Assembly (NCBI GenBank): GCA_019115705.1
Contig: DXDB01000160.1
Span: 1-64,000, forward strand
Source of the DNA: Candidatus Tetragenococcus pullicola
GTDB lineage: Bacteria > Bacillota > Bacilli > Lactobacillales > Enterococcaceae
Length of the DNA: 64,000 nucleotides
Direction: 5' to 3'
In this document: one piece after another, positions 26,195-35,757 of the stretch
Layout: the number at the start of each line of letters is the position of its first letter
Position numbering within the stretch: the first letter of the stretch is position 1
The notes under the pieces: generated by a model
Database searches by the model: none
Seen by the model: only the letters and a program-made list of their open reading frames with translations
What the model was told of the DNA's origin: nothing
Position numbers and translations under genes: made by a program

Positions 26195-28363
26195 ATGAAT
26201 ATTTCCGTTGAACAAACGATTCATCTTACAACAAAAAATACGCAGTTGAGTCTACTTGTTTTAGATTCAGGGCATCTGCTTTTGGGGTACTTTGGTAAAA
26301 AAATTGGGGAAGTTTCACTGGCTTATGTGGTCGAAGAGATTCAGCGAGCCAGCTATATGGCAGACACAGATGGAATCAAGGATTTCAAGCTTGAACAACT
26401 TCCCAACCTTTATCCTGCTTTTGGCAATCCCGATTTACGAACGCCCGCACATCTAGAAAGAGATGCATCAGGAAGTGCTATTGCTGATTTTCGCTATAAA
26501 TCTCATTCTTTTTCTAATGAAAAAAAGCCACTTAAGGAGTTACCCTATTGTCAAAGTCAAGAAGATGTGACCACGTTAACCATTATTTTGGAAGATGCCT
26601 TGACTAAAAATGAATTGGCAATTACTCTTTCCGCTTTTGAAAAACAGGATGTCTTTACACAATCTGTTTGCTACCATAATCATTCAGAAGCGACCATCCA
26701 AATTGAAAATATGCAAAGTTTATCGCTCGATTTTTTGTCTGATCGCTTTGATTTGATTACGTTAAATGGTGCTTGGGGAAGAGAGACAAAGATCAATAGA
26801 CGACCGCTTGTTCAAGGAATACAAGGGGTCGATAGTAAAAGAGGAGCAAGTGGTCATGGCCAAAATCCTTTTATTGCCTTGGTAGATCCTCAGACAAATG
26901 ATGAACAAGGCACTGCAATTGCCTGCAGTTTATTATATAGTGGAAATTTTCAAGCAAGTGCTGAAGTGGACATGCATCAAAATACCCGTCTACAAATTGG
27001 CATCAATCCTTTTCAATTTTCTTGGGAACTTGTTTCTGGGGATTCTTTTACCACACCCGAAGCTGTCTTTTTCTATACAGATCAAGGCTTAAACACTCTT
27101 AGCCAAACCTTTCATCGTTTTTATCAAAATTGTTTATTGCGGGGGCCTTGGGCAAAAAAAAGCCGTCCTGTCTTGTTAAATAGCTGGGAAACCTTTTATT
27201 TTGATTTTAATCGCGAAAAATTAGAAAAACTGGCAGAAAAAGCAAAAGAAATTGGTATTGAATGCTTTGTGGTAGATGACGGATGGTTTTCAAAGCGAGC
27301 AGATAGTTCCTCTTCTTTAGGAGATTGGGTACCTAATGAAGCCAAATTAGGAGGTTCTTTAACCGATGTGATTCAAAGCATTCATCAAAAAAAGATGTTA
27401 TTTGGCCTATGGTTGGAGCCTGAAATGGTTTCGCCAGACAGTGATCTTTACCGCAATCATCCCGATTGGATTATTCAAAGCCCAGGAAGAACTCCGCAAC
27501 TAATCCGAGAACAATATGTGTTAGATTTGTCACTGAAAGAGGTTCAAGACCATTTAATCGTGGTGTTAACCACGCTTTTGAAAACATATAAAATCGATTA
27601 TATCAAATGGGACATGAATCGCAATATGACGGATCTTTGGAGTGGCGGGTTACCAGAAAATAGACAGAACGAATTGGCACACCGTTATATTTTAGGCTTA
27701 TACCGTATTCTTGAAGAAGTGACGCAAGCTTTTCCTCACGTATTATTTGAAAGTTGTGCCGGTGGAGGTGGGCGTTTTGACCCGGGGATGTTGTATTATA
27801 TGCCTCAAACTTGGACCAGCGATGATAGTGATGCAATCAGCCGTTTGTCAATTCAAGAAGGGACGAGCTTTGTCTATCCACCAGTAGCCATGAGTTGTCA
27901 TGTGTCGGCAGTCCCAAACCATCAATTGGGCCGAATGACCTCTTTAAATACGCGAACAACGGTGGCCCAACAAGGAAATTTCGGATATGAACTTGATTTA
28001 AATCAGCTTTCAAAAAGTGAAGAAGATGAACTCAAGCAGCAGATTGTATCCTATAAAAAAGAACGAGAAACCTTACAATTTGGGATACATTATCGTTTGT
28101 CACCCTATGATAAAAACCAAGTAGCTTGGCAAAAAAAGAATGAGAAAACAGGGGATATCATTGTGAGTCATGTGACGATATTGGTTCAACCCAATACCGT
28201 CCAAAAACGGTTAAAACTGGAAGGATTGAATCCACAAGCAAGTTATTCATTTGAAAATACCGTGCGTACGGGATCCGAATTGATGGAAATTGGTTTAATG
28301 ATTCCACGCCCCTCTCATGATTTTTATGCAAGTCAATGGTTCTTAAAAAAAGTAAAGGAGTAA
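26195..28363 (+). CDS. GH36 alpha-galactosidase
   Basis: This 722-residue cytoplasmic enzyme has the GH36 N-terminal beta-domain and (beta/alpha)8 core. The nucleophile is Asp473 (IKWDMNRN) and the acid/base is Asp543 (TSDDSDAI), with WLEPEMVS and FESCAGGGGRFD also conserved. It removes terminal alpha-galactose from imported oligosaccharides. The length is normal for the family (about 720-740). An AAGGAG site lies 14 bp after GH88. It is an intact counterpart to the broken GH36-like gene at 30979. Confidence 0.93.
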   Translation: MNISVEQTIHLTTKNTQLSLLVLDSGHLLLGYFGKKIGEVSLAYVVEEIQRASYMADTDGIKDFKLEQLPNLYPAFGNPDLRTPAHLERDASGSAIADFRYKSHSFSNEKKPLKELPYCQSQEDVTTLTIILEDALTKNELAITLSAFEKQDVFTQSVCYHNHSEATIQIENMQSLSLDFLSDRFDLITLNGAWGRETKINRRPLVQGIQGVDSKRGASGHGQNPFIALVDPQTNDEQGTAIACSLLYSGNFQASAEVDMHQNTRLQIGINPFQFSWELVSGDSFTTPEAVFFYTDQGLNTLSQTFHRFYQNCLLRGPWAKKSRPVLLNSWETFYFDFNREKLEKLAEKAKEIGIECFVVDDGWFSKRADSSSSLGDWVPNEAKLGGSLTDVIQSIHQKKMLFGLWLEPEMVSPDSDLYRNHPDWIIQSPGRTPQLIREQYVLDLSLKEVQDHLIVVLTTLLKTYKIDYIKWDMNRNMTDLWSGGLPENRQNELAHRYILGLYRILEEVTQAFPHVLFESCAGGGGRFDPGMLYYMPQTWTSDDSDAISRLSIQEGTSFVYPPVAMSCHVSAVPNHQLGRMTSLNTRTTVAQQGNFGYELDLNQLSKSEEDELKQQIVSYKKERETLQFGIHYRLSPYDKNQVAWQKKNEKTGDIIVSHVTILVQPNTVQKRLKLEGLNPQASYSFENTVRTGSELMEIGLMIPRPSHDFYASQWFLKKVKE

Positions 28364-28367
28364 ACAA

Positions 28368-29162
28368 ATGCTAACAATAAAGTTATTTGATGAAGATGGA
28401 AAACTTGTGGACCAACGTAGTCATGAAAAAGAGACTTATCTAGGCTTTAAAGACCGCCCTTACTCGCCAGGAGAAAAAATTGTCGTTGAGACAGATACTT
28501 CTAACCAATTTGTTTGGGTACAAGTAGATGAAGCCATTGAACCAAGCCTTGTTTATTTTAAAGAAAAGGTTTGGGAATTTCCTATTATTACAGATGATGA
28601 GTTGAGAAGAGCGTATTGTAGTCATTTATTTAGTGGACCAAAACACTACATTCGGGCCTTCTTACCAAGTGCGGCAGAGGTTTCGGCTTATCGTAATTTA
28701 GCTAGAAATGCCCACGACCAAAAAGAAGATACTGGTGTTTATCCGCATGCCTATGCCAATGTGGAAACCAGAAACGAATCGACTTTTTTTGCAAGAAATG
28801 CCATCGACGGGATTATTGCCAATGAAAGTCACGGGTCTTACCCTTACCAATCTTGGGGAATCAACCAACAAGCCGATGCTCAACTCACGATTGATTTCGG
28901 CCGCAAAATAAGGACCGATAAAATTGCTTTAGTTTTAAGAGGAGATTACCCTCATGATAGTTATTGGACCCAAGTGACGCTTTCTTTTGACGATGATAGT
29001 GAGTATGTTTTAAAAACAGAAGATAAGATGGATCGACAATATTTTGAATTTCCTGAACAAATAACGCAAACCGTTACCTTAAAAGATTTGATCAAGCATG
29101 AAGACGAATCACCATTTCCAGCTTTGACAGAGTTTGAAGTGTACGGTCACGAAGTAAACTAG
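28368..29162 (+). CDS. Discoidin-like putative carbohydrate-binding protein, cytoplasmic
   Basis: This 264-residue protein has no signal peptide. An N-terminal beta segment of about 90 residues is followed by an F5/8-type C-like fold: NLARNAHD, ARNAIDGIIANESHGSYPYQSWGINQQADAQ and a C-terminal ALTEFEVYG. No catalytic motif is visible. It is encoded 4 bp after GH36 and 14 bp before GH43, so it belongs to the operon and may chaperone or hold oligosaccharides. A non-secreted binding protein here is unusual, and the function is unknown. Confidence 0.65.
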   Translation: MLTIKLFDEDGKLVDQRSHEKETYLGFKDRPYSPGEKIVVETDTSNQFVWVQVDEAIEPSLVYFKEKVWEFPIITDDELRRAYCSHLFSGPKHYIRAFLPSAAEVSAYRNLARNAHDQKEDTGVYPHAYANVETRNESTFFARNAIDGIIANESHGSYPYQSWGINQQADAQLTIDFGRKIRTDKIALVLRGDYPHDSYWTQVTLSFDDDSEYVLKTEDKMDRQYFEFPEQITQTVTLKDLIKHEDESPFPALTEFEVYGHEVN

Positions 29163-29176
29163 GAGGAAAAGACAAA

Positions 29177-30757
29177 ATGAAAATCACAAATCCCGTTTTG
29201 ACAGGATTTCATCCGGATGCTAGTGTGGTAAAAGTCGGTCAGGATTATTATTTGGCCACTTCTACTTTTGAATGGATGCCGGGAGTTGAAATCTATCACA
29301 CTAAAAATTTAGTGGATTGGCAACTGGTTAGTAATCCATTACAACAAAAAGATCAAGCCAATTTGATTGGAAATTATAATTCTGGCAGTATTTGGGCCCC
29401 TCATTTGAGTTATTCGGAAGGTAAATTTTGGCTCTTGATTACGGATGTGAAAACAGGAAATGCCTTTAAAGATACCCTTAATTATGTTTTATCCTGTGAA
29501 ACCATCGATGGTGACTGGGGAGAACCAGTTTTTATCACCGCTAGTGGTTTTGACCCAGCTTTCTTTCATGATGACGATGGTCGTCACTACATTTTGAGTA
29601 TGCTCTTTGATCACCGCTTGGAAAAACCGAACTTTTCAGGACTGGTTATGCAAGAATATGACCTCAAAGAAATGAAATTGGTCGGCAAACGAAAACATTT
29701 TTTCACAGGAACTGACCTTGGTGTCTGCGAAGGCCCTCAAATCATAAAAAAAGACGGTTACTACTACTTATTAGCAGCTGCAGGTGGGACTGGCTATTCT
29801 CATGCCGCTACGGTTTGTCGGAGTAAAGATGTCTTTGGACCCTACGAAGTTTCACCTTACCATCCCTTACTAACCAGTAAACCAGATCCGACGTTGCCGT
29901 TACAAAAGAGTGGGCATGCTTCTTTTATCGAAGTAACCAAAGACGAATGGTATATCTCCCATATTTGTGCGCGTCCTTTAACCCAGCGAGGCGCTTGTGT
30001 GTTAGGACGTGAAACAGCCTTACAACCGATTGAATGGATTGACGGCTGGCCTCGTTTAACAAACGGAACCATTTATCCAGATTTAGAAATCGTAGCACCA
30101 AGTATTGCTAAAAATGTTGTGCAAACAAACGATCATTCGACCTCTTGTGATTTTTCAGAAAAAACAATACCGACTTATTTCAAGTCCTTACGCCGTCCTA
30201 TGGAAGAAAAGACGAGTTTGACCGATTGTCCGGGTTATTTACGCTTGTATGGCGAACAAAGCCTTACAAGTGTTCACAATCAGACGATAGTCGTCCGTCG
30301 TTTTCAAGATTTCTCTTTTAAAGTGGAAACTGAGATGACCTTTGATCCCGATAATTTTCAACAAATGGCGGGTCTTACTTTGTTCTATGATACGGATAAT
30401 TGGCATTATCTGCATGTTTCTTATGATGAGGACTTAGAAAGTCGCTACATTCAGTTGGAAACTGATGAATTAAACCAATTTTCCTATGCATCAGAAAGAA
30501 TCCCAATCAAAGAAAATGCCCCGATTCAATTAGTTGTTGAAGTCGATCATGACAAGGCACAATTTTATTTTGGAACCTCAGAAAAACTTAAAAAAATTGG
30601 AGACACAGTTGCTGTAGATACGCTAAGTGATGATTTTATTAAAGCCAATGGCAAGCTCGCCTTTACTGGGGCAATGGTAGGTATATGTGCTCAAGATATG
30701 GATGATCATAGTTCCTATGCAGATTTCAGCTACTTTAATTATACGAGTAAAAACTAA
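29177..30757 (+). CDS. GH43 beta-xylosidase / alpha-L-arabinofuranosidase
   Basis: This 526-residue cytoplasmic protein has a five-bladed-propeller GH43 domain with Asp14 (FHPDASVV), Asp126 (GFDPAFF) and Glu185 (CEGPQII) as the catalytic triad. It is followed by a C-terminal beta-sandwich of the XynB type (about 330-526). The family splits xylosyl or arabinofuranosyl ends; the pairing with GH127 favours arabinose release. AGGAGG precedes the ATG. It is the last gene of the 22807 operon. Confidence 0.88.
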   Translation: MKITNPVLTGFHPDASVVKVGQDYYLATSTFEWMPGVEIYHTKNLVDWQLVSNPLQQKDQANLIGNYNSGSIWAPHLSYSEGKFWLLITDVKTGNAFKDTLNYVLSCETIDGDWGEPVFITASGFDPAFFHDDDGRHYILSMLFDHRLEKPNFSGLVMQEYDLKEMKLVGKRKHFFTGTDLGVCEGPQIIKKDGYYYLLAAAGGTGYSHAATVCRSKDVFGPYEVSPYHPLLTSKPDPTLPLQKSGHASFIEVTKDEWYISHICARPLTQRGACVLGRETALQPIEWIDGWPRLTNGTIYPDLEIVAPSIAKNVVQTNDHSTSCDFSEKTIPTYFKSLRRPMEEKTSLTDCPGYLRLYGEQSLTSVHNQTIVVRRFQDFSFKVETEMTFDPDNFQQMAGLTLFYDTDNWHYLHVSYDEDLESRYIQLETDELNQFSYASERIPIKENAPIQLVVEVDHDKAQFYFGTSEKLKKIGDTVAVDTLSDDFIKANGKLAFTGAMVGICAQDMDDHSSYADFSYFNYTSKN

Positions 30758-30863
30758 AAATTTTTATTAAAAACGTATTTCTTTCGAGAAAGGATAAACA
30801 CTTGGTATAACAGTTTTTGAGAGACTGTCATTATGGATAGCGCTAATTGCCCAGAAGAATACC

Positions 30864-30950
30864 AATTTATTTTATTCATCATTGTGAAACTCTCCGAAAT
30901 GATCACCTTTCAATCAAATGAGAGAGTTCCAATGATGAATTTGTTTTTTG
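30864..30950 (+). terminator. Long imperfect hairpin after the GH43 gene
   Basis: An arm rich in TTCATCATTG and GAAACTCTC (30864-30893) pairs imperfectly with GAGAGAGTTCCAATGATGAA and TTTGTTTTTT (about 30920-30950). It ends the operon and lies just before the GH36-like gene. The 221-bp gap shows no clear promoter for that gene. Confidence 0.75.
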
Positions 30951-30978
30951 ACGCATAAAAGTTGAAAGGAGTTTGAGA

Positions 30979-33066
30979 ATGAAAAAAATTAGTAGTTTTG
31001 AGTGTGGCGATATGTTGGTCAACTATTATCAAAATCCTATTGGGGGCGTCGAGTGGATCATTGTTCCTAAAAAGAAAGCGAGTCAAGTCTGTTTGCCTAT
31101 AAAGAAAAAATTTGACTCATTGATTCAAGTCAAGCTTTTGGGTGATGACTATCCCAAAGGCTTTGCAACAGGTAGTAGCATGCGTAATAGTGAGACCGTT
31201 AAAAGTTTGAAATATGTCCATTAAACGGTAACAGATGAGAGACAATTTTTAGAAATTACCACAGAAATGCGCGATAAACATGGCAATCTTTATAGCCATT
31301 TTGCTCATTGGGAGAAGGGATCGACTGTTATTGAGACGTGGATTCAATTTGAAAATACTAGCAATAAAGTTCAAACGTTAGAGTTTTTGGATAGTTTTTC
31401 CTTAAGTAATTTATCGCCTTTTGGAGAACAAAATCAACCAGGAAATCTCTGGATGACACGTTATCGAAGTAAATGGAGTATGGAAGGGAAAAAAGAAAAA
31501 CGGCGAATTGAAGATTTTGAATTGGAACCTTCTTGGAAACCATCAGGGGCTGGTATCGAAAAATTTGGACAAGTGGGCTCAATGCCTGTTCGTGGCTATT
31601 TTCCTGAGATGTTTTTGACAGATGAAAAAGAAGAAGTCACTTGGGGTGTACAACTCTGTCAACCAGGTTCATGGCAGCTTTTAGCCTATCGATTAGATGA
31701 AGATTTGTGTTTATCAGGAGGCTTAGGTGACTATGATTTTGGGCATTGGAAAAAGTCTGTTGGAAAAGGGGAATCTTTTACGACAGCTAAGGCGTATTTA
31801 ACGGTGGGAATAGGCGAAGAGTCAACTGTTTCACAACGTTTAACTGACTACCAAAAAAAGGCAATGGCTAAAAGAAATCATCCCTTAGAAACAGAACTGC
31901 CCATTGTGTTTAATGAATTTTGTACGACTTGGGGCAAGCCATCAGAAGCGTCTATTTTAGCTGACTTAAAGGCTTTGCGCGGACGAAAAATTACCTACTA
32001 TGTGATCGATGCTGGTTGGTACGCTGATGAAATCAAAGGATGGGAAAAAAATGTCGGTGACTGGAAAGTAAACGACCGTCAATTTCCAAATGGTCTGGCA
32101 CCAGTTATTCAACAAATTCGTGCGGCAGGAATGATTCCAGGTATTTGGTTTGAAATGGAAACTGTGGGAAGAGATGCAGTTGCCTTTAAAGAAAGTGCGC
32201 ATCAATTAAAACGCGGGGGTGCTCCTATCACAACGGGAGATCGTCGCTTTTGGAACATGCGTGATCCTTGGGTACAAGAATATCTACATAAGAAAATGCT
32301 TGACTTCTTGAAAGAAAATGGCATCGGTTATCTAAAAATTGATTACAATGATAATTTTGGTGTAGGTTTTGATGGCGAAGAGTCAGAGGGCGAAGAAAGT
32401 CGTCAAGCCTTAGAAGCAACGTTAGCTTTCTTTGATAAAATCCAAGCACAAATGCCGGACCTAATTATCGAAAATTGTTCTTCTGGAGGACATCGCCTCG
32501 TTGCTCCTTTCCTTGAGCGGTCCGATGTGTCAAGTTTTTCGGACGCACATGAAGCAAGCTGTATCCCCCTTATTGCGGCCAATATGCATGAGTTGATTTT
32601 ACCGCAACAAAGTTTGATCTGGGCAGTTATCAGAAAGAGCGATTCCTTATCTCGGATTACTTATACAATGAATGCGACTTTTTTAGGCAGAATGTGTTTA
32701 TCAGGCGATATTCATCAGTTATCTAAAGAGCAATGGCAATCTATCGATGAGGGATTGGCTTTTTATCAAAAAATAAGACCGATTATCCGTGAAGGGCGAA
32801 GCAAACGTTATGGTAATGCGATTTGTTCCTATAGAAATCCTGAGGGTAATCAAGCAGTGCTGCGATATGGAAAAAAAGGACAAGAAGCCTTTGTGACCGT
32901 CCATCATTTTACAGGTGAAAATGAAGTGACCATCCCCTTAAACGGAAATTATCAAATGGCAGATACGTATGGTCATTGTCAAAAGGTTTCTGTGGATCAA
33001 AATACTTGTCATTTGAAGTTTGAAAAAAACTTTCAAGCCCTTACTATTTTGTTGAAAAAAGCATAG
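30979..33066 (+). pseudogene. GH36-like glycosidase broken by an in-frame TAA
   Basis: The reading frame runs from ATG 30979 (AGGAG seven bases upstream) to 33066, interrupted only by TAA at 31222-31224, between KYVH and TVTDERQF. Reading through gives about 695 codons, a full-length GH36 protein. The catalytic Asp positions are intact (LKIDYNDN at 32341 and SFSDAHE at 32542), as is ENCSSGGHR. One substitution (for example CAA to TAA) or a base error would explain it. A restart at ATG 31267 would lose the first 96 codons and has no good ribosome-binding site. Confidence 0.85.
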
Positions 33067-33201
33067 AAATAAGTTTAGCTAACTTTTTTTCGTTTTTTAA
33101 AAAAAGGAGCGTTTATTTTCAAAGAGTCACATGAATAAATAAAAAGGATGAGCTATACTTGGTTATAAATAATTTTTTACTTAAGAAAGGAAAGGTAAAT
33201 C

Positions 33202-34149
33202 ATGGCCTACTTATTTGTACATTTCAAGGAAAAACGAGAACCGGACGGAGAACAGGTTTATTTTGGAATTAGTCAAGATGGTTTTCATTGGCAAGCTGTG
33301 AATGATGCCAAACCAGTCTTATGGAACTATTTTGGAGATAAAGGCGTTCGAGATATGACGATTACCAAAACAAAAGAAGGACGTTACGTTATCTTGGCGA
33401 CTGACCTGAGCTTGTCTTATGGAATGATTGGGAAATATCAAGATTCTTGGCAAAAAATCAAAGAATTGGGAAGCTCGGATTTAATCAAGTGGGAATCTGA
33501 AGATTTGATTCATTGGAGTCTTTCTAAACCAGTAACAGTGGGCGATGAATCTTTGGGATGTTGTTGGGCTCCTGACATTATTTGGGATCGAAAAACAAAC
33601 GACTATATTGTGCACTGGTCATCGCCTCAAAAAATAGATGGTTATCAGAAAATGGCCATTTATTATGCGCGAACAAAAGATTTTAAGAATTTCACAGAGC
33701 CTAAGGTACTCTATGAAAAAGCCGATGGTAGTGTCATTGATTCGGCTATTTATGAAGAAGACGGTCGCTATTATCTTTTTGTGAAGAGTGATGAAAATCC
33801 GACCACTTTATTACTTTTAAGTTCAGAAGATATTGCAGGTCCTTATAAACGTGTGGAAGCTTTTGATCAAAAAATGAAAAAAATTGAACAAGGTCTCTAT
33901 GAAGCGCCAACTGCAGTAAAACTCAAAGATGATAAGTGGTATCTTTTCTTAGATTATTATGGCGCTACGACTGCTTCTGGTCATGGCTATGTTCCTTTTG
34001 TCGCCAATAGTTTAGCACTCGGTAATTTCGAGCGTTGCGATGTCGATTTTTCTTTCCCATATGGGTTTAAACATGGTACGATTATTGAAATTTCTGATGA
34101 AGAATTTAAGCGATTAGAAACGTATCAAAAAACAAGTGATGAACGGTAA
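33202..34149 (+). CDS. GH43-like arabinosidase/xylosidase, single domain
   Basis: This 315-residue beta-propeller protein resembles GH43: GVRDMTITKTKEGRYVILATD, CCWAPDIIWD, and VIDSAIYEEDGRYYLFVKSD, with Glu in LYEAPTAVKL. No signal peptide is present. It is single-domain, unlike the GH43 at 29177, and may clip arabinofuranosyl or galactosyl units from oligosaccharides. An AGGAAAGG site precedes the ATG. A TATACT about 45 bp upstream is a possible promoter. It ends at a bidirectional terminator shared with the convergent regulator operon. Confidence 0.72.
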   Translation: MAYLFVHFKEKREPDGEQVYFGISQDGFHWQAVNDAKPVLWNYFGDKGVRDMTITKTKEGRYVILATDLSLSYGMIGKYQDSWQKIKELGSSDLIKWESEDLIHWSLSKPVTVGDESLGCCWAPDIIWDRKTNDYIVHWSSPQKIDGYQKMAIYYARTKDFKNFTEPKVLYEKADGSVIDSAIYEEDGRYYLFVKSDENPTTLLLLSSEDIAGPYKRVEAFDQKMKKIEQGLYEAPTAVKLKDDKWYLFLDYYGATTASGHGYVPFVANSLALGNFERCDVDFSFPYGFKHGTIIEISDEEFKRLETYQKTSDER

Positions 34150-34260
34150 AAAGACGTTAAACGAGAAAATATGAAGGTACCATTCACGACCCAATCAGTC
34201 GCTATGCTAGAAGATAGCCTTGCTTAAAGTTACCCGTACATTGTAACGATAGAAACTCTA

Positions 34261-34295
34261 AAAACCCCTCTTGTCTATTTGGCAAGAGGGGTTTT
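34261..34295. terminator. Bidirectional terminator between convergent units
   Basis: AAAACCCCTCTTG (34261-34273) pairs with CAAGAGGGGTTTT (34283-34295). A and T tracts on both sides serve the GH43-like gene (+) and the response-regulator operon (-). Confidence 0.93.
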
Positions 34296-34311
34296 GGATG
34301 AGTAACACGCA

Positions 34312-35757
34312 TTAACTCTGTTCTCGGAATTGCGTAGGACTTTTACCATAGTAATTACTAAACACTTTATTAAAATGATGGGTACCAATATAGCCGGTTT
34401 CATCCGCAATTTCATAGATGCGTTTATTGGTATTCAGTAAAAGATTTTTGGCTTCTTTCATACGAAAATCGGTTTGAAAAGCCTTAAAGCTCGTTCCTGT
34501 ATGCTTTTTGAAATAGGCAGATACATAAGATTTATTTTTATGAACGAGTGCAGCCAATTCCTCTAAGGAAATATCACGAGCATAATTTTTTTTGATATAT
34601 TTTTTTAAAATAAATATATCTTCTGGGACATCTAAGCTCACGGCGTTTCCATGAGTGACCAAAATTTCTTCATATTGGTGCAAAACTACTTGCTGGTAGG
34701 AATCAAAAGTTAATTCATTTTCCCAAGTAGCAATCATTAATTTGCTTTTTTCCTTGGTCAATTCTAGTTTTTTCAATTTAGAACTCAACTGTTTTAATAC
34801 CTGAGAATGTAAGACAGCCATATTTTTGAAAAAGAGTAGTAAGTCATAGTTTGAATGGCTACATTCTTTTTGCATCAAGCTTTTTAGATATTCTAGGATC
34901 ATTCGTGAATCAGCATTTTGTTTGATGAGATCTAGTAAATATTCGTGACTTATTTCAGAAAAATTGCTAGTTTCTTTAGGAATCATTGAGAAAAACTGTT
35001 GATTACGCTCCCGTTGAATCTCCCCAAGAATAAAATAAATTTCATTCAAATGATTAAACCCTTTGGAAGCAACGAAATGCCAATTAGGATAGAATTTTTG
35101 CAAGTAATAGACTTCGACTTGCCAATCAATTCGTTCAGGACCTTCTAAAAGAAAATAAATTGAATTTGTCTTGATTTCAAAAGAAATGGCAGTTTTATAG
35201 ACTCGAAATATCTTTTCCCAAAAAGATTGTATGGCTACTTGATCTGCGTTTGTCTTCTGAATGTATAAAATACAAAGATTTTGTTTGTCGTCTTCCATCG
35301 TCAAATGATTTAATTTTGGTAATTTTTTTCCATAGAAAAACTGCTGAAGTTGTTCTTTAAGAATAAAGTGGTCTAAATTTTGTTTTTCATTCAATGAAAG
35401 TTCAGCCTTGGCCAATGCCGCAATCAAGTGTTCTTCATCGATAGGTTTTACTAGATAATTATCTATTTTATAAGTGATAGCTGCCTGTGCATATTCAAAA
35501 TCGCGAAAAGCTGTTAGAAAGATAATCGGAATGGCCTTTTTGGCTTCTCTAATTTTTTGAGCTAATTGAATGCCATCCATTTGTGGCATTTCAATGTCAG
35601 TCAAAACGATGTCAACTTCATGTTCTTGAAGAAACTTCCAAGCTTCTAGACCATTTTGCACAATTCCTTCGACTTGATACTTTAGATAATCACGTAGCAT
35701 GGCTTGAATACCTTTACCAATGATTGGTTCATCATCGACAATCAATAATCTAATCAA
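34312..35757 (-). CDS. YesN-like response regulator (REC + AraC HTH)
   Basis: This 482-residue protein has an N-terminal receiver domain (DDE at 8-10, phospho-acceptor Asp54 in LTDIEMPQMDG), a long middle linker region and a C-terminal AraC helix-turn-helix (ETGYIGTHHFNKVF, KSPTQFRE). The TTG at 35757 is the best start. GGAGG lies just upstream and the codon overlaps the last codons of the kinase gene; earlier ATG options read into the kinase. With the YesM-like kinase it should control the ABC importer and neighbouring enzymes. Confidence 0.92.
   Translation of the reverse strand: MIRLLIVDDEPIIGKGIQAMLRDYLKYQVEGIVQNGLEAWKFLQEHEVDIVLTDIEMPQMDGIQLAQKIREAKKAIPIIFLTAFRDFEYAQAAITYKIDNYLVKPIDEEHLIAALAKAELSLNEKQNLDHFILKEQLQQFFYGKKLPKLNHLTMEDDKQNLCILYIQKTNADQVAIQSFWEKIFRVYKTAISFEIKTNSIYFLLEGPERIDWQVEVYYLQKFYPNWHFVASKGFNHLNEIYFILGEIQRERNQQFFSMIPKETSNFSEISHEYLLDLIKQNADSRMILEYLKSLMQKECSHSNYDLLLFFKNMAVLHSQVLKQLSSKLKKLELTKEKSKLMIATWENELTFDSYQQVVLHQYEEILVTHGNAVSLDVPEDIFILKKYIKKNYARDISLEELAALVHKNKSYVSAYFKKHTGTSFKAFQTDFRMKEAKNLLLNTNKRIYEIADETGYIGTHHFNKVFSNYYGKSPTQFREQS

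Noticed and set aside
30803-30825. TTGGTATAACAGTTTTTGAG before the GH36-like gene as a sigma-54 promoter
   Set aside because: No GC at the correct -12 position; not counted as RpoN.
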